64,000 bases of DNA from Ferriphaselus amnicola (GTDB taxonomy: Bacteria; Pseudomonadota; Gammaproteobacteria; Burkholderiales; Gallionellaceae): contig NZ_AP018738.1 in the NCBI RefSeq assembly GCF_000974685.2, positions 372,001 through 436,000 on the forward strand. The letters are read 5' to 3'. A model generated the notes under the pieces. That model was not told the DNA's origin, did not search any database, and saw only the letters and a program-made list of their open reading frames with translations. Shown in pieces: positions 1-11,340 of this stretch. Made by a program: the position numbers and the translations under genes. How positions within the stretch are numbered: position 1 is the stretch's first letter; each line of letters begins with the position of its first letter.

Positions 1-495
1 AGTGATGACGCTTTCGCCGACGCGGCAGAACTGGTGCACGCCGGTGAAGCCGCCGAGGATCACGTAGTCGTCGATGATGACGTGGCCAGCCAGCGTGGAC
101 TGGTTGGCGAAGATCGTGTGATTGCCCACCACGCAGTCGTGCGCGATGTGGACGTAGGCCATGATCCAGTTGTGGCTGCCGACGCTGGTGACGCCGCGAT
201 CTTGCACGGTGCCAAGATTAAAAGTACAGCTTTCGCGGATGACGTTGTGGTCGCCGATCTCCAGCCGAGTTGGTTCGCCGGCGTATTTTTTGTCCTGCGG
301 TACTTCGCCTAATGAGCAGAACTGGAAGATCTGGTTGTGCTTGCCGATGGTGGTGTGGCCGGTGATGACCACGTGCGGGCCAATCACCGTGCCTGCACCG
401 ATCTCGACGTGCTCGCCGATGATGGAATACGGCCCGACCTGAACGTCGTCGGCCAGCTTTGCACTGGGATGGATGATGGCGGTCGGATGGCGCAT
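1..495 (-). CDS. lpxA: LpxA, UDP-N-acetylglucosamine acyltransferase (3' part cut by window edge)
   Basis: LpxA catalyses the first step of lipid A synthesis, moving an R-3-hydroxyacyl chain from ACP to the 3-hydroxyl of UDP-GlcNAc in the cytoplasm. The first 165 codons are present; the family is usually near 260 residues, so the C-terminal part lies outside the window. Hexapeptide repeats of the left-handed beta-helix run through the visible part. The block [11 protein letters not shown] holds the expected catalytic histidine, and [10 protein letters not shown] follows it. The start ATG (495-493) overlaps the fabZ stop by one base (TAATG), so translation is probably coupled. The order lpxD-fabZ-lpxA is the standard arrangement. 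Confidence 0.96.
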   Translation of the reverse strand, partial: MRHPTAIIHPSAKLADDVQVGPYSIIGEHVEIGAGTVIGPHVVITGHTTIGKHNQIFQFCSLGEVPQDKKYAGEPTRLEIGDHNVIRESCTFNLGTVQDRGVTSVGSHNWIMAYVHIAHDCVVGNHTIFANQSTLAGHVIIDDYVILGGFTGVHQFCRVGESVIT

Positions 496-950
496 TACTT
501 GGCCTTCATGGTGCACATGATTTCGGCCTCGGCGGCGAGTTGGCCGTCCACCTCGGCGGTCGCCTTGAATTTCCACAGGCCGCGCATGTTGCGGATCGGC
601 TGTACTTTCAGGATGAGCTGGTCGCCCGGCACCACGGGGCGCTTGAAGCGTGCGCCGTCGATGCCGACAAAATAGTACACCGAGTTCTCATCTGGGCCGC
701 CACCGTCCATGGCGGCGAAGGAGAGCAGCGCGGCAGTCTGCGCCATGGCTTCGATAATGAGCACGCCGGGCATCACTGGGTGATGCGGGTAGTGGCCGGG
801 GAAGAAGGGCTCGTTCATGGAGACGTTCTTCAGCGCGACGATTTCCTTACCCGGATCGATGGAGATCACGCGATCCACCAGCAGGAAGGGGTAGCGATGC
901 GGCAAACGCTTCAGAATCTCGTTGATATCCATGCAGATGGGGGTGCTCAT
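495..950 (-). CDS. fabZ: FabZ, 3-hydroxyacyl-ACP dehydratase
   Basis: FabZ dehydrates 3-hydroxyacyl-ACP in fatty-acid elongation and competes with LpxA and LpxD for that substrate. The 151-residue hot-dog protein has [11 protein letters not shown] near its N terminus and the catalytic block with GHYP and IEAMAQ (His and Glu). A longer open frame reaches 1064, but ATG at 950 is preferred: a GAGGAGA Shine-Dalgarno lies just upstream, the length fits the family, and this ATG overlaps the lpxD stop as ATGA. A second in-frame ATG six codons on (MDINEI) is possible but lacks that signal. Confidence 0.95.
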   Translation of the reverse strand: MSTPICMDINEILKRLPHRYPFLLVDRVISIDPGKEIVALKNVSMNEPFFPGHYPHHPVMPGVLIIEAMAQTAALLSFAAMDGGGPDENSVYYFVGIDGARFKRPVVPGDQLILKVQPIRNMRGLWKFKATAEVDGQLAAEAEIMCTMKAK

Positions 951-2005
951 GCTTTCTCCTCGTTGTTGTGCTGGCTCTGCAACGCGGCCAGTTGTTTTTC
1001 CAGTTGTTTGATGCGGTGGGCGAAGTCGTCCAAGTGGCGCAATTGTGCGGCAGTCTTGCGCCACTCTTCTTTACGACTCAAGGGGAAGATGCCGGTGTAG
1101 CTGCCCGACTCGGTGATGGATTTACTCACCAGCGAGAAGGCAGAAATCTCCACGTTGTCGGCGATGTTCAAGTGGCCGATGATGCCCGCGCTACCTCCGA
1201 TGCAGCAATATTGGCCGATGGTGGTGCTGCCTGCGATACCGACGCAACCGGCGATGGCGGTGTGATCGCCGATGCGCACGTTATGCGCGATCTGAATCTG
1301 GTTGTCCAGCTTTACGTCGTCGCCGATCACGGTGTCGTCCAGCGCGCCCCGGTCGATGGTGGTGTTAGCACCGATCTCAACGTCGTTGCCAATGATTACG
1401 CGGCCGATCTGCGGAATCTTCAGCCAGTTACCTGCATCCCAAGCCAAACCGAAGCCGTCGGCGCCGATCACGGTGCCGGAATGGGCGATCAGCCGGTCAC
1501 CGATGACACAGCCATGATAGACGGTGACGTTGGGGTACAAGCGGCAATGATCGCCTATGACTACGCCGTTGCCGATGACGCAGCCAGCCATGATGACGCA
1601 GTGTTCGCCGATCTTTACATGCTTGCCGATGACCACGTTTGCGCCGATCTCGGTGCTTTCAGCAATCTCGGCGGACTCTTCAATGCTGGCAGAGTGATGG
1701 TTGCCCGGCTCAATAGCCGGCGAAGGATTGAGCAGCGCTGAGACCTTGGCGAAGCAGGCGTAAGGATTGGGGCTGACTAGGCGCGGCAGCCCTGTGGCAT
1801 CGGCATCGGCCTCGCTCACGATGACCGCGCTCGCACGTGTGGCTGCGAGTTGTGTGCGGTATCTGCTGTTGGTGAGGAAGCTGATCTGTCCGTGGCTGGC
1901 GCTGTCCAGCGTGCCTACTTGGTGGATGGTGGTGTCGGCATCACCCAACACTCGTCCGCCGAAACGTTCGGCCAGCTCTGCCAAACGGTAAGAAATGGAA
2001 CTCAT
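947..2005 (-). CDS. lpxD: LpxD, UDP-3-O-acyl-glucosamine N-acyltransferase
   Basis: LpxD adds the second hydroxyacyl chain, N-linked to UDP-3-O-acyl-glucosamine, in the Raetz pathway. The 352-residue protein has the N-terminal uridine-binding domain (ending near FLTNSRYR), a long hexapeptide-repeat beta-helix, and a C-terminal helical segment rich in Leu and Gln that mediates ACP contact in homologues. IAHNVRIG contains the expected catalytic histidine. It lies 12 bp after skp and overlaps fabZ by 4 bp. Confidence 0.96.
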   Translation of the reverse strand: MSSISYRLAELAERFGGRVLGDADTTIHQVGTLDSASHGQISFLTNSRYRTQLAATRASAVIVSEADADATGLPRLVSPNPYACFAKVSALLNPSPAIEPGNHHSASIEESAEIAESTEIGANVVIGKHVKIGEHCVIMAGCVIGNGVVIGDHCRLYPNVTVYHGCVIGDRLIAHSGTVIGADGFGLAWDAGNWLKIPQIGRVIIGNDVEIGANTTIDRGALDDTVIGDDVKLDNQIQIAHNVRIGDHTAIAGCVGIAGSTTIGQYCCIGGSAGIIGHLNIADNVEISAFSLVSKSITESGSYTGIFPLSRKEEWRKTAAQLRHLDDFAHRIKQLEKQLAALQSQHNNEEKA

Positions 2006-2017
2006 ACGTGCGGCGGC

Positions 2018-2545
2018 CTATTTTTTGGCAGCTTTGTCTTCTTCAGCAGCTAGGAATTTCAGCACCTTGTCGGTGATGTCGATTTTCGGTGTGTGGAATA
2101 CGCGCGATTGCACATCCAACACTAGATCGAACTTCTCGGCCTCGGCGATGATTTGCAGGGCTTTACTGGCCTGTTCGAGCACGATGGCTAATTCCTCGCT
2201 CTTGCGCAGATTCAAATCCTCGTTGTATTCGCGCTGCATGCGTTGCAGATTGGAGTTCAAGTTGGCCAGTTCACGCTCCTTGCTGCGATGGGCTGCATCG
2301 GGAGGCGTGCCAGCTACCTTTTCCAGATAGGCTTGGATTTCCTTAGCCTGTTTTAGCAGCTTTTTGATTTCCTGATCGCGTGTCGAGAACTCTTTCTCAA
2401 GCTTGCTTTCAGCTCTTGCTGCCGGAACCGATTCGCGCAAAATGCGTTCGGTATCGACTACACCTGCCCGAAACTCTGCCGCGACTAACTGAGAACTAGT
2501 GATCAGCAGCAGCGCGGAAAATAAGGGTTTCGCTATGTTTAACAT
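2018..2545 (-). CDS. skp: Skp/OmpH-type periplasmic chaperone
   Basis: Skp holds unfolded outer-membrane proteins in the periplasm and delivers them to the BAM complex. The 175-residue precursor begins with a signal peptide ending near QLVAA. A long charged helical region with many Glu, Lys and Arg follows (about residues 45-125), which forms the tentacles in known Skp. The start is supported by AGGAG eight bases upstream. It sits between bamA and lpxD, the classic order, and the gap to bamA is only 21 bp. Confidence 0.92.
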   Translation of the reverse strand: MLNIAKPLFSALLLITSSQLVAAEFRAGVVDTERILRESVPAARAESKLEKEFSTRDQEIKKLLKQAKEIQAYLEKVAGTPPDAAHRSKERELANLNSNLQRMQREYNEDLNLRKSEELAIVLEQASKALQIIAEAEKFDLVLDVQSRVFHTPKIDITDKVLKFLAAEEDKAAKK

Positions 2546-2566
2546 GTTTGACTCCTGATCTGACGG

Positions 2567-4858
2567 CTAGAACAGCGAACCCAGCGTGAACTGGAACATT
2601 TGCAGTCTATCACCCTGCTGTTTATTAATGGGCGTACCCACGCTGATTTTAAGTGGGCCGACGGGCGACAACCAAGCCAAGGCTACCCCTGTGGTGTAGC
2701 GGAAGCCAGCTACGCCAGCGGTGACGCCGCCCCCTGTTTGGCCATAGACCGCACCGGCATCGACGAAGGCGCTCATCCGTAATGAGGGGTCACGACCTTG
2801 TCCTGGAATGGGGAAAAGCAACTCGGCATTAGCTACGACACGTTTGGTGCCCCCGGTGGAAAAACCGCTCGCATCGATGGGGCCGAGTGAGTTGGGCTGA
2901 TATCCTCGCACCGACCCGATGCCGCCTGCATAGAAATTCTTGAAGAACGGGAAGGTCTTATTGCCATAACCATTACCAAATCCAAGCTCGCCATTCAGCA
3001 TGAAGGTCACGTCTCGGGCTACCGGATAAAACCATTGTTGTTGGAAATTGAGTTTGTAATATTGCTGACTGGAGATCGGCATGCTGATCTCGGTATAAGC
3101 ACGGCGTACCGTGCCTTGCGTTGTGTAGATCGCGCTGTCTCGACTGTCGTGGTTTAAGCCTATGGTGGCCGATAGATTGCTAGTGGTCGCCCCGAAGGTG
3201 TTGATGTAATCAATGTAACGTTGGGGGGTTAGCGCTGTGATGCCCAATGTCGTGCGTTCGGCACTTAATCCATATTGTAGGGAGTCGTCGTCGTCCAGCG
3301 GAACACCAAAACGGATGCCTGTACCTATTGTGTCCGATAGGTAGCGTGCCATGACGGTGCCGTTGACGGTTTTGGTGGTGCGTTTATAGACATCAAAGCC
3401 GCGACTGATACCGGTATCCGTGTAGTATGGGTTGGTGTACGAGACGGAATAGACTTGGTTGATCTTACTCGTATTGACTTGTGTCGAAAGGAAATTGCCG
3501 GAGCCAAAAATATTACTCTGCGAGATCGAACCGCCCAAGATGAGTCCCTCACCACTGGACAGGCCGGCGCTGACATTCAAGCTGCCGGTGGATTTTTCCT
3601 TCACTGTGATATTTACATCGAGTTGATCCGCCGTACCTTGAATCGGCGGCGTCTCGATGTTGACTGCGCTAAAGTACTCTAGCCGATCGACTTTCTGCTT
3701 CGATTTCTTTAGCTTGGACGTGGCATACCACGCACTTTCCATTTGACGAAACTCCCGCCGGATCACTTCATCACGCGTCTTGGTATTGCCCGCGACATTG
3801 ATGCGGCGAACATAGACTCGTTGCCCCGGTTCGCTGACGATGGTCAACGATGCGGTGTGCTTCTCTTTATCTAGTTCGGGAATGACATTCACATTGGCAA
3901 AAGCGTAACCGAGATCACCAAACTGTTCGGTGATCTTGCGGGTGGACTCGCTGATTTCTTTTCGTGAAAAGACCGAACCTGGCTTGATGGTCAATTGAGT
4001 GCGAGCCAGATCATGAGAGAGAACCTTCTCTCCGCCTGAGAACTTGATTTCAGAGACGGTGTATTTATCACCCTCTGTGACATTCACCGTGATGTAGATG
4101 TCTTGTTTGTCTGGGCTGATCGAGACTTGGGTAGAGTCGATGGTGAATTCGAGATAACCGTTATCTAGATAGTGCGAGCGTACAGTTTCCAAGTCGCCGG
4201 AAAGCTTTTGTTTGGAATACTGATCGTCCTTGGTTATCCAGCTTTTCCAATTCGACGTATTCAGCTTCATCATGTCTTGCAACTCGTCCCCGGGGAACGC
4301 GTGATTGCCAACGAAGTTGATCTGCTTGATCGTGGAAACGCCGCCTTCCATAACATCCAGATTGACGGCGACACGGTTACGCTCTAGTTCCGTGACTCTT
4401 CCCTTGACGGTCACTCCGTATTTACCGCGAGCTACATATTGGCGCTTTAATTCCTGCACGGCCTTATCGAGTGCTGATTTGTCGAAGATGCGGCCTTCAG
4501 CCAGTCCCACCATCTTCATCGAGTTACTTAGCTGATCTTTGGGGAAGTCTTTGACGCCCTCGATAGTTACACTGGCGATGGCTGGACGTTCGCGTACTAA
4601 GACCACCAGCACACCTTGCTCGACTTCCAAACGTACGTCTTTGAAGAAGCCAGTGGCGAACAAGGCACGAATGGCAGAGGCCGATTTGGTGTCGTCAAGC
4701 GTGTCGCCCACTTTGATTGGTAGGTAACTGAACACGGTGCCGGCTTCGGTACGTTGGATTCCCTCGACACGTATGTCTTTGACGACGAACGGCTCAATGG
4801 CTTGGCTAGGGGTGGCGTACAGCAGCGAAAGAAGAAGCGCGAGTTTCTTAAAATCCAT
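2567..4858 (-). CDS. bamA: BamA, outer-membrane protein assembly factor
   Basis: BamA is the core Omp85 protein of the BAM complex that inserts beta-barrels into the outer membrane. The 763-residue precursor has a signal peptide ending near PSQA and about 400 residues of POTRA repeats (the first starts at [11 protein letters not shown]). A 16-strand-type barrel follows. The conserved loop-6 motif is seen as [13 protein letters not shown]. The protein ends in phenylalanine (TLGSLF), the usual outer-membrane insertion signal. It starts four bases after the rseP stop. Confidence 0.97.
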   Translation of the reverse strand: MDFKKLALLLSLLYATPSQAIEPFVVKDIRVEGIQRTEAGTVFSYLPIKVGDTLDDTKSASAIRALFATGFFKDVRLEVEQGVLVVLVRERPAIASVTIEGVKDFPKDQLSNSMKMVGLAEGRIFDKSALDKAVQELKRQYVARGKYGVTVKGRVTELERNRVAVNLDVMEGGVSTIKQINFVGNHAFPGDELQDMMKLNTSNWKSWITKDDQYSKQKLSGDLETVRSHYLDNGYLEFTIDSTQVSISPDKQDIYITVNVTEGDKYTVSEIKFSGGEKVLSHDLARTQLTIKPGSVFSRKEISESTRKITEQFGDLGYAFANVNVIPELDKEKHTASLTIVSEPGQRVYVRRINVAGNTKTRDEVIRREFRQMESAWYATSKLKKSKQKVDRLEYFSAVNIETPPIQGTADQLDVNITVKEKSTGSLNVSAGLSSGEGLILGGSISQSNIFGSGNFLSTQVNTSKINQVYSVSYTNPYYTDTGISRGFDVYKRTTKTVNGTVMARYLSDTIGTGIRFGVPLDDDDSLQYGLSAERTTLGITALTPQRYIDYINTFGATTSNLSATIGLNHDSRDSAIYTTQGTVRRAYTEISMPISSQQYYKLNFQQQWFYPVARDVTFMLNGELGFGNGYGNKTFPFFKNFYAGGIGSVRGYQPNSLGPIDASGFSTGGTKRVVANAELLFPIPGQGRDPSLRMSAFVDAGAVYGQTGGGVTAGVAGFRYTTGVALAWLSPVGPLKISVGTPINKQQGDRLQMFQFTLGSLF

Positions 4859-4862
4859 TATT

Positions 4863-6218
4863 TCAACCTAAAATCAGGCGGCTGATGTCGTTGTATAACG
4901 CCATCGCCATCATGGTGACGAGTAGGGCAGTGCCCACTTTCTGTCCGATCTCCCATGTCCGTTCGGACACTGGGCTACCCTTGATCAACTCGACGGTATA
5001 ATACAGCAAATGCCCTCCATCCAATAACGGAACCGGCATCAGGTTGAGGATGCCTAGGCTGATGCTGATCAGGGCAAGAAAGCCTAAGTAGGCAATCAAG
5101 CCCATCTGGGTGGATTGTCCCGCATAGTCGGCGATGGTGAGCGGGCCACTCAGATTCTTCATCGACACTTCGCCCGCGAGCATCTTTCCCATCATTTTCA
5201 GGCTGACTACGGCGGTTTCCCAAGTCTTGCGTATGGCTTGCGGCAGCGCTTCCACGGCGTTGTAGCGGACTTCGGTCAACATCGCCTCGAACAGTTTCCG
5301 ATCCACCTGCGGTGCGGCACCGATCTTGCCCACGGTCAGCCCAGCCTCGTTGACGGACTCCGGTGTCAGGGTGATCGTCAATGGCGAACCGGCGCGCAGC
5401 AGTTCAAGTGCGAGTGGCTGGCCGGGGTGACTGCGAATGATCGTTACCAGCTCTTCCCAGAGCTTCACCTCTTTGCCTGAGGCGCGCAAGACCTGATCGC
5501 CCGTTTGCAGGCCAGCACGTTGAGCGACGCTGTTGTCCGCGAGTTTGCCGAAGACGGGGTAGATCGTCGGCTGCCAGGGTTGTAAGCCCAGATTCTTCAG
5601 GAAGTCACCATCCAGATCAGCTGGCTTGAGGCTGGATGCGTCGAGTCGGTGGCGAAGCGTCATGCCTTCTGCGGTGAGTGCCTCAATTTCAATTGGGGCG
5701 TCTTTCAGAGCCGCATCCAGCAACATCCAGCGTGCTTCCTGCCACGTTGGTACGGCTTCACCATTGATGCTGCTAAGGGTTTCTCGTTCTAACAGCCCAG
5801 CACTGGCGGCAGGGGTCTGCGGCGGGATCGTTCCCAGCATGGGCTTGAGTCCGGGCACGCCGTGCAGGAACATCGCCCAGTAGAGCACGATGGCTAGCAG
5901 CAAGTTGGCGACCGGTCCTGCGACGACGATGGCCATGCGCTTGAACACCGACTGACGGTTGAAGGCGCGCGGCAGCTCGTACTCGGCGACGTTGCCTTCG
6001 CGTTCATCCAGCATTTTGACGTAGCCGCCTAGCGGCAGGGCGGAGAGCGTCCATTCCGTGTCGCTGTGCGCAAAGCGTTTGCTGTAGATGACTTTGCCGA
6101 AACCGACCGAGAAGCGCAGCACTTTCACGCCGCACCAACGCGCTACCCAGTAGTGTCCCAGCTCATGGAACACCACCAGTACCGCGATGGTGAGCAGGAA
6201 GGACAGCAGGGTGTTCAT
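4863..6218 (-). CDS. rseP: RseP, site-2 intramembrane zinc protease
   Basis: RseP cuts anti-sigma factors such as RseA within the inner membrane, linking envelope stress to sigmaE, and also clears remnant signal peptides. The zinc motif HELGH is at residues 18-22 in the first membrane helix. Two PDZ-like domains occupy roughly residues 110-300, and the second metal-site motif MPVPLLDGG lies near residues 394-402. The 451-residue length is normal. It lies between dxr and bamA, so surveillance and assembly of the outer membrane are co-transcribed. Confidence 0.96.
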   Translation of the reverse strand: MNTLLSFLLTIAVLVVFHELGHYWVARWCGVKVLRFSVGFGKVIYSKRFAHSDTEWTLSALPLGGYVKMLDEREGNVAEYELPRAFNRQSVFKRMAIVVAGPVANLLLAIVLYWAMFLHGVPGLKPMLGTIPPQTPAASAGLLERETLSSINGEAVPTWQEARWMLLDAALKDAPIEIEALTAEGMTLRHRLDASSLKPADLDGDFLKNLGLQPWQPTIYPVFGKLADNSVAQRAGLQTGDQVLRASGKEVKLWEELVTIIRSHPGQPLALELLRAGSPLTITLTPESVNEAGLTVGKIGAAPQVDRKLFEAMLTEVRYNAVEALPQAIRKTWETAVVSLKMMGKMLAGEVSMKNLSGPLTIADYAGQSTQMGLIAYLGFLALISISLGILNLMPVPLLDGGHLLYYTVELIKGSPVSERTWEIGQKVGTALLVTMMAMALYNDISRLILG

Positions 6219-6222
6219 ATGT

Positions 6223-7410
6223 TCAATGGAACGATGGCATCAGTTCCAGCGCTGTGGCGCGGGCATCTGCATCGGCGGTTAGCACGTCTTCTACTGCGGT
6301 CACTGCCTTGACCGGCAAGCGTTCCAGCACGGCTTCGATCAAACGCGGGATGGCAAGGAATGGAATCTGGCGATCTAGGAAGGCGGCAACGGCTACTTCG
6401 TTTGCTGCATTCAGAATGGAAGGCGCAGTTCCTGCTGCGCGCAACGCCTGATAGGCCAACGCGAGGCAGCGGAAACGCTCGAAATCCGGCGCGACGAAAT
6501 TGAGTTGGGCGATTTTGAACAAGTCGAGTGGCGCGACTCCCGCATCGATGCGCTCTGGATAGGCCAGCCCATAGGCGATGGGCGTGCGCATGTCTGGATT
6601 GCCAAGTTGCGCCAGCACCGAGCCATCCACGTATTGCACCAGCGAGTGGATCACGCTTTGCGGATGTACCACGACTTGGATGCTGTCAGCAGGTGCGTTG
6701 AACAGCCAGTGTGCTTCGATGACTTCCAGCCCCTTGTTCATCATGGAGGCGGAGTCCACCGAGATCTTGCGACCCATGCTCCAGTTCGGGTGGGCACAGG
6801 CTTGCTCCGGCGTGACATGGTGTAGCTCGGATAGTGGCGTGTTGCGGAACGGGCCGCCAGAGGCGGTGAGCAATATCTTACTGATGCCTGAGGTGGTTAG
6901 GTCTCCGCCATAGTTGTGCGGCATCGATTGAAAGATAGCGTTGTGCTCGCTGTCGATGGGCAGTAGCACGGAGCCGCTGGCGCGTACGGCGTCCATGAAA
7001 ACAGCGCCCGCCATCACTAATGTCTCTTTGTTTGCCAACAAGATCTTTTTGCCTGCGTGGGCAGCAGCGAGCGTTGGGCGTAATCCGGCGGCGCCAACGA
7101 TGGCCGCCATCACGGCATCGACTTCGGCGGCAGCGGATACTTGCTCCAATGCAGCAACGCCCGTCAGGACTTGAGTGGCAGAGCCTGCGCTACGCAAATT
7201 GGCAGACAGCCGCTCGGCAGCAGCTTCGTCTAGCAATACGGCGAATTTGGGTGCGAATTGCTGGCATTGCTCAAGCAGCATGCCATCCTGCTGGTTGGCG
7301 GTGAGTGCGTAGATGCGATAGCGATCCGGGTGGCGGGCGACAACGTCTAGGGTGCTTTTTCCGATGCTGCCGGTGGAGCCGAGTACGGTGAGTGTGGTGA
7401 GCTTGCTCAT
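6223..7410 (-). CDS. dxr: Dxr (IspC), 1-deoxy-D-xylulose 5-phosphate reductoisomerase
   Basis: Dxr converts DXP to 2-C-methyl-D-erythritol 4-phosphate using NADPH, the second step of the MEP isoprenoid pathway. The 395-residue protein opens with a Rossmann nucleotide site, [10 protein letters not shown] at residues 11-20. Later come [13 protein letters not shown] and the flexible-loop region around [15 protein letters not shown], typical of the family. The start ATG overlaps the cdsA stop by 4 bp. The product feeds UppS, encoded two genes upstream. Confidence 0.97.
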   Translation of the reverse strand: MSKLTTLTVLGSTGSIGKSTLDVVARHPDRYRIYALTANQQDGMLLEQCQQFAPKFAVLLDEAAAERLSANLRSAGSATQVLTGVAALEQVSAAAEVDAVMAAIVGAAGLRPTLAAAHAGKKILLANKETLVMAGAVFMDAVRASGSVLLPIDSEHNAIFQSMPHNYGGDLTTSGISKILLTASGGPFRNTPLSELHHVTPEQACAHPNWSMGRKISVDSASMMNKGLEVIEAHWLFNAPADSIQVVVHPQSVIHSLVQYVDGSVLAQLGNPDMRTPIAYGLAYPERIDAGVAPLDLFKIAQLNFVAPDFERFRCLALAYQALRAAGTAPSILNAANEVAVAAFLDRQIPFLAIPRLIEAVLERLPVKAVTAVEDVLTADADARATALELMPSFH

Positions 7411-8231
7411 GCCAGTGTCTGTAACAAAATGACCAGTGCGGCCAGGGGTAGAGTGGAGGTCAATGCGTCGATACGATCGAGTAGGCCGCCGTGTCCGGGT
7501 AGGAGTGACCCGCTATCTTTTACACCAGCTTGGCGTTTGATGAGTGACTCGAATAAGTCACCTATGACAGACAGGCCGACCCACCACCAAGCCGCTACGA
7601 CTACGGAGGGGAAGATCAGGTACTGATGATATAGGCCGCTGTACCAAGCGACAGCCACTACATAGATCGTGACGCCGAGCATGGCACCAGCCACACCCTC
7701 CCATGTCTTGCCGGGACTGATGGCGGCAGCGAGTTTGTGCTTGCCGAAGCGTCTTCCGGCGAAATAGGCGGCACTGTCGGCAACCCAGACGAGTCCCATC
7801 AAGCCGAGCAATAGCCACGGGCTGATGGTGCGCAAGTCGAGCATGGCAAGGCCGGTAGGCAGCAGTAGTGCCCAGCCGGTGATGCCCATTAGCCAGGGGT
7901 TGCTTGGTTTCCAGTTCGCGATCATCCACGCAGGAATGATGAATATCCACAGCAGTGCAGAGATGATATAGAGCGCAAGCTTGGGGAGAAACTGAGATTG
8001 GGCGGGTGCAAATAACTCGAAAGCGAGTAAGGCGAGAACCAATAAGAGAGAAATTGCGCGGAACTTGCTAGCTTCACCGCCCTCCAGCTTGGCAAGTGTC
8101 GTCCATTCTGCGATACCTTGCATCAGCATGACCCCCACCAAAATCGCCCAGCCCCAGCTGGGTAAGGCGAATAGCGCTAACAGCAGCAGCGCCAGTAGGA
8201 CGATTGCGGTGAGGACGCGCTGTTTAAGCAC
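7407..8231 (-). CDS. cdsA: CdsA, phosphatidate cytidylyltransferase
   Basis: CdsA makes CDP-diacylglycerol from phosphatidate and CTP for all phospholipids. It is an integral inner-membrane protein with several hydrophobic helices. The C-terminal signature is visible around [21 protein letters not shown] and [16 protein letters not shown] longer frame reaches 8411, but that extension is polar and overlaps uppS. A GTG start at 8231 gives 274 residues, the family length, with AGGAA upstream and only 8 bp of overlap with uppS. Confidence 0.93.
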   Translation of the reverse strand: MLKQRVLTAIVLLALLLLALFALPSWGWAILVGVMLMQGIAEWTTLAKLEGGEASKFRAISLLLVLALLAFELFAPAQSQFLPKLALYIISALLWIFIIPAWMIANWKPSNPWLMGITGWALLLPTGLAMLDLRTISPWLLLGLMGLVWVADSAAYFAGRRFGKHKLAAAISPGKTWEGVAGAMLGVTIYVVAVAWYSGLYHQYLIFPSVVVAAWWWVGLSVIGDLFESLIKRQAGVKDSGSLLPGHGGLLDRIDALTSTLPLAALVILLQTLA

Positions 8232-8988
8232 CCGGCGTTTCCTGCTTGAGTTGTTCGCTGATACGTCCGAAACGTCGCTCTCGATGCTGGTAGGAAGCGA
8301 TGGCTTTGTCCAGTTCGGCGCGGTTGAATGCGGGCCATAGCGTGTCGGTAAAATACAGTTCGGTGTAAGCCAGTTGCCAGAGCAGGAAGTTACTGATGCG
8401 TTGCTCGCCACCGGTGCGGATGAATAAATCTGGCTCCGGTGCGTAGTTCATGGATAGATAGGGGGTCAGAGCTTCCTCATCGAATCCGGCTGAGGCTTCT
8501 GGGTGCTCCTTAAGCAAGGTCTGCATTGCCTGCATCACGTCCCAGCGGCCTCCGTAATTAGCGGCTACGGTGAAGGTAAGTGCGGTGTTGTTGGCAGTTA
8601 GCGCTTCGGTCTCCTCGATCATCTGATTGAGCTTGTCGCCCAGACGACTGCGGTCGCCGATGATCTTCAGGCGGACATTGTCCTTGTGCAGATGTTTGAA
8701 CTCGCGCTGAAGTACCTTGACGAAAAGCTCCATCAGGAACGAGACCTCGTCCGCAGGGCGGCGCCAGTTCTCACTGCTGAAGGCGAAAACCGTCAGGTAG
8801 TCAATCTTCATGTCGAGGCAGGTCAGCACCAATTCGCGCAATGTTTTCACGCCACGCTGATGTCCTGCAACTCGGGGTAGGAAGCGCTGTTTGGCCCAGC
8901 GCCCATTGCCATCCATGATGACCGCGATGTGGCGCGGCACGCTAGGTGCATCAGGAATGGTGAGGGTGGGGCTTTTGAACAGTGCCAT
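8224..8988 (-). CDS. uppS: UppS, undecaprenyl diphosphate synthase
   Basis: UppS elongates farnesyl diphosphate with isopentenyl units to the C55 carrier used for peptidoglycan, LPS and other glycans. The 254-residue cis-prenyltransferase has VIMDGNGRWAKQR with the catalytic Asp at residue 26. FSSENWRRP and the C-terminal FIRTGGEQRISNFLLWQ are also present. It supplies the lipid carrier likely needed by the glycan clusters elsewhere in the window. Confidence 0.97.
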   Translation of the reverse strand: MALFKSPTLTIPDAPSVPRHIAVIMDGNGRWAKQRFLPRVAGHQRGVKTLRELVLTCLDMKIDYLTVFAFSSENWRRPADEVSFLMELFVKVLQREFKHLHKDNVRLKIIGDRSRLGDKLNQMIEETEALTANNTALTFTVAANYGGRWDVMQAMQTLLKEHPEASAGFDEEALTPYLSMNYAPEPDLFIRTGGEQRISNFLLWQLAYTELYFTDTLWPAFNRAELDKAIASYQHRERRFGRISEQLKQETPGA

Positions 8989-9021
8989 GGATGCCTACCT
9001 TGTGTGTATCTGTACCTGCAA

Positions 9022-9049
9022 GCAGAAAGCACGTAACGTGCCTATCTGC
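9022..9049 (-). repeat. Intercistronic hairpin between frr and uppS
   Basis: An imperfect inverted repeat lies in the 65-bp frr-uppS gap. The arms GCAGA and TCTGC flank a nearly perfect AGGCACG/CGTGCTT stem with a three-base loop. No T-run follows it on the minus strand, so it is not a good intrinsic terminator. It could be an mRNA processing or stability element; this is inference only. Confidence 0.4.
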
Positions 9050-9053
9050 TACC

Positions 9054-9611
9054 TTAAACCGCCATCAGGTCGGCTTCCTTGACTTGCAGTGCCTTGTCGA
9101 TCTCGGCAACGAAGCGATCGGTCAACTTCTGGATGTCGTCTTGTGCACGACGCTCGTCGTCTTCGCTGATGGATTTATCCTTGAGCAGCTTTTTAAGTTG
9201 CTCATTGCCGTCACGACGGATATTGCGTACGGCGACCTTGCCGTTCTCGGCTTCGCCACGTACCACCTTGATCAGGTCGCGGCGGCGTTCTTCGGTCAGC
9301 ATCGGCATCGGGACGCGGATGATGTTGCCCTGTGATGCGGGGTTCAGGCCTAGATCGGAGTCACGAATGGCGCGTTCGATGGGGCCACTCATGTTCTTTT
9401 CAAAGGGCTGTACACCGATGGTGCGCGAGTCGATCAAGGTCACACTCGCAACCTGATTGATGGGCATCGGGCTACCGTAATAATCCACGGTGACGTGATC
9501 TAGAATGCCCGTGTGGGCGCGACCGGTGCGAACCTTGCCGAAGTCTGTTTTTAGCGTTTCCAGCGAACGGGTCATCTTCTGTTCGGCGGTTTTCTTGACA
9601 TCAGAAATCAT
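9054..9611 (-). CDS. frr: Frr, ribosome recycling factor
   Basis: RRF works with EF-G to split post-termination ribosomes. The 185-residue protein has the expected three-helix-bundle pattern: an [24 protein letters not shown] N-terminal stretch, the domain II core with [14 protein letters not shown], and [20 protein letters not shown] toward the C terminus. The length is exactly typical. It follows pyrH by 30 bp in the rpsB-tsf-pyrH-frr order seen across proteobacteria. Confidence 0.97.
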   Translation of the reverse strand: MISDVKKTAEQKMTRSLETLKTDFGKVRTGRAHTGILDHVTVDYYGSPMPINQVASVTLIDSRTIGVQPFEKNMSGPIERAIRDSDLGLNPASQGNIIRVPMPMLTEERRRDLIKVVRGEAENGKVAVRNIRRDGNEQLKKLLKDKSISEDDERRAQDDIQKLTDRFVAEIDKALQVKEADLMAV

Positions 9612-9641
9612 CGTGTGTCTCCTTGAGCCAGCAATGCTTGA

Positions 9642-10364
9642 TTACAAGTGTACCAGCGTGCCTTCACCTTCACCCATGACGACGCGCTTGAGCGCGCCCA
9701 GTTTGAAGATACTGAACACGATGATAGGCAGGTTTTGGTCGCGGCACAGTGTCAGTGCGGTGGCGTCCATCACCTTGAGATTTTTGGCGATCGCCTCATC
9801 GAAGCTGAGCTTTTCATAGCGTGTCGCGCTCGGGTCTTTCTTTGGGTCGGCCGTGTAGATGCCGTCCACCTTGGTCGCCTTGATGACGACATCCGCTGAC
9901 ATTTCCACGCCGCGGAGTGCGGCAGCGGTGTCAGTGGTGAAGAAGGGGTTGCCGGTGCCTGCGCCGAAGATGACGACCGTGCCTTCTTCCAGGTAGCGCA
10001 AGGCTTTGCCGCGAATGAACGGCTCGGCGACTTGCTCCAGATTCAGCGCGGACTGCACGCGGCATTCCAGTCCTTGATGCTTCATGGCATCCTGCAACGC
10101 CATCGCGTTCATCACGGTGGCGAGCATGCCCATGTAATCGGCGGTAGCGCGATCCATCCCGGCAGCAGCAGGTGCTACTCCCCGGAAGATGTTGCCGCCG
10201 CCGATGACGATGGCCACCTGCACCCCAAGCGCGACCACCTCGCCGATTTCGGCCACGATGCGTTCGATCACGCCACGGTTGATACCGTAGCTATCATCGC
10301 CCATCAGGGCTTCGCCGGAAAGTTTGAGCAGGATGCGCTTGTAGGCTGGGGTGGTATTCGTCAT
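9642..10364 (-). CDS. pyrH: PyrH, UMP kinase
   Basis: PyrH phosphorylates UMP to UDP, the committed route to UTP and CTP, as a hexamer of the amino-acid kinase fold. The 240-residue protein has [10 protein letters not shown] near the N terminus, GGGNIFRG, and [18 protein letters not shown] in the nucleotide-binding part. It starts three bases after the tsf stop. Its product pool also feeds the UDP-sugars used by the lipid A and glycan genes in this window. Confidence 0.97.
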   Translation of the reverse strand: MTNTTPAYKRILLKLSGEALMGDDSYGINRGVIERIVAEIGEVVALGVQVAIVIGGGNIFRGVAPAAAGMDRATADYMGMLATVMNAMALQDAMKHQGLECRVQSALNLEQVAEPFIRGKALRYLEEGTVVIFGAGTGNPFFTTDTAAALRGVEMSADVVIKATKVDGIYTADPKKDPSATRYEKLSFDEAIAKNLKVMDATALTLCRDQNLPIIVFSIFKLGALKRVVMGEGEGTLVHL

Positions 10365-10367
10365 GGT

Positions 10368-11270
10368 TTAACCCTTGTTGGCTGCGGCAATGGTGGCGGC
10401 GACTTCAGCGGCGTAATCTTCCACCACTTTTTCGATACCTTCGCCCACGACAAACATCTGGAAGGCGGCTACGGAAGCGGCTTGAGCTTTCAGCAGTTGT
10501 TCGATGGTTTGCTTGCCGTCTTCAGCCTTGACGAAGATTTGGCCCAGCAGCGTCATTTCCTTGAGGAATTTCTGCACAGTACCTTCGGCGATCTTTTCCA
10601 GCATCGCTTCGGGTTTGCCAGCTTCGCGAGCCTTTTCGATGGCGATACGACGCTCGGTCTCGATGTCTTCCGCATTCACGCCGGAAGCGTCGATGGCCTT
10701 GGGCTTACTTGCGGCGATGTGCATCGCGATGTCGCGACCCAACGTGTCGCTGCCGCCAGCGTATTCAACCATTACGCCGATCTTGCTGCCGTGCAGGTAG
10801 GTGGCCAGCTTGCCTGTGGTGGTCGCGTAGCGGGTGAAGCGGCGCACAGTTACATTCTCGCCAATCTTCATTACCAGTGCTTTGCGAGCTTCTTCGATAG
10901 TGCCGGTGCCGTTGGCAATAGCTAGGTCGGACAAGGCGGCGATGTCAGTCGGATCTTGCTCGGTCACAGTTTGTGCGACATTGCGGGCAAAGGCATTGAA
11001 GTCGTCGTTCTTGGCGACGAAATCGGTTTCGCAGTTCACTTCGACTACGGCGCCGGACTTGCCGTCGGTGCTTACGAATGCGCTGACCACGCCTTCGGCA
11101 GTGATGCGAGAGGCAGCCTTGGTGGCTTTCGCGCCGCTCTTGATGCGCAGCAGCTCTTCAGCTGCCTTGGCATCGCCATTGGTTTCGATCAGGGCCTTCT
11201 TGCATTCCATCATGCCGAGGCCAGTCGCCCCACGTAGTGCCATCACCATGCTTGCGGTAATTTCCGCCAT
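10368..11270 (-). CDS. tsf: EF-Ts, translation elongation factor
   Basis: EF-Ts recharges EF-Tu by promoting GDP release. The 300-residue protein has the N-terminal UBA-like domain ([16 protein letters not shown]) and the conserved CETDFVAKN block that contacts EF-Tu, followed by the dimerisation core. It lies downstream of rpsB, separated by a likely attenuating terminator, which is the common way of lowering tsf output relative to rpsB. Confidence 0.97.
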   Translation of the reverse strand: MAEITASMVMALRGATGLGMMECKKALIETNGDAKAAEELLRIKSGAKATKAASRITAEGVVSAFVSTDGKSGAVVEVNCETDFVAKNDDFNAFARNVAQTVTEQDPTDIAALSDLAIANGTGTIEEARKALVMKIGENVTVRRFTRYATTTGKLATYLHGSKIGVMVEYAGGSDTLGRDIAMHIAASKPKAIDASGVNAEDIETERRIAIEKAREAGKPEAMLEKIAEGTVQKFLKEMTLLGQIFVKAEDGKQTIEQLLKAQAASVAAFQMFVVGEGIEKVVEDYAAEVAATIAAANKG

Positions 11271-11300
11271 CTTTAACTCCTTGACTCGTTGAATAGTTAC

Positions 11301-11326
11301 AAAAAAGGGGGCTTGCGCCCCCTTGT
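11301..11326 (-). terminator. Intrinsic terminator/attenuator between rpsB and tsf
   Basis: On the minus strand a GGGGGC-GCAA-GCCCCC hairpin is followed directly by six T residues. It lies in the 70-bp rpsB-tsf gap, so it probably ends a fraction of transcripts after rpsB and lets the rest continue into tsf and the downstream genes. No separate promoter for tsf was recognised. Confidence 0.85.
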
Positions 11327-11340
11327 TTATCTGCGGGGAA

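Noticed and set aside
968-1741. Long plus-strand open frame (257 codons) opposite lpxD
   Set aside because: Antisense shadow of the hexapeptide-repeat gene; repetitive Asp/Val/Ala composition mirrors the repeats and no family is recognisable.
9022-9049. Intrinsic terminator between frr and uppS
   Set aside because: A hairpin is present but no T-run follows on the minus strand, so it is listed only as a repeat.
10032-10925. Plus-strand open frame of 297 codons opposite pyrH and tsf
   Set aside because: Antisense shadow of two certain genes in a high-GC region; His/Gly/Asp-rich composition is typical of a complementary-strand frame.
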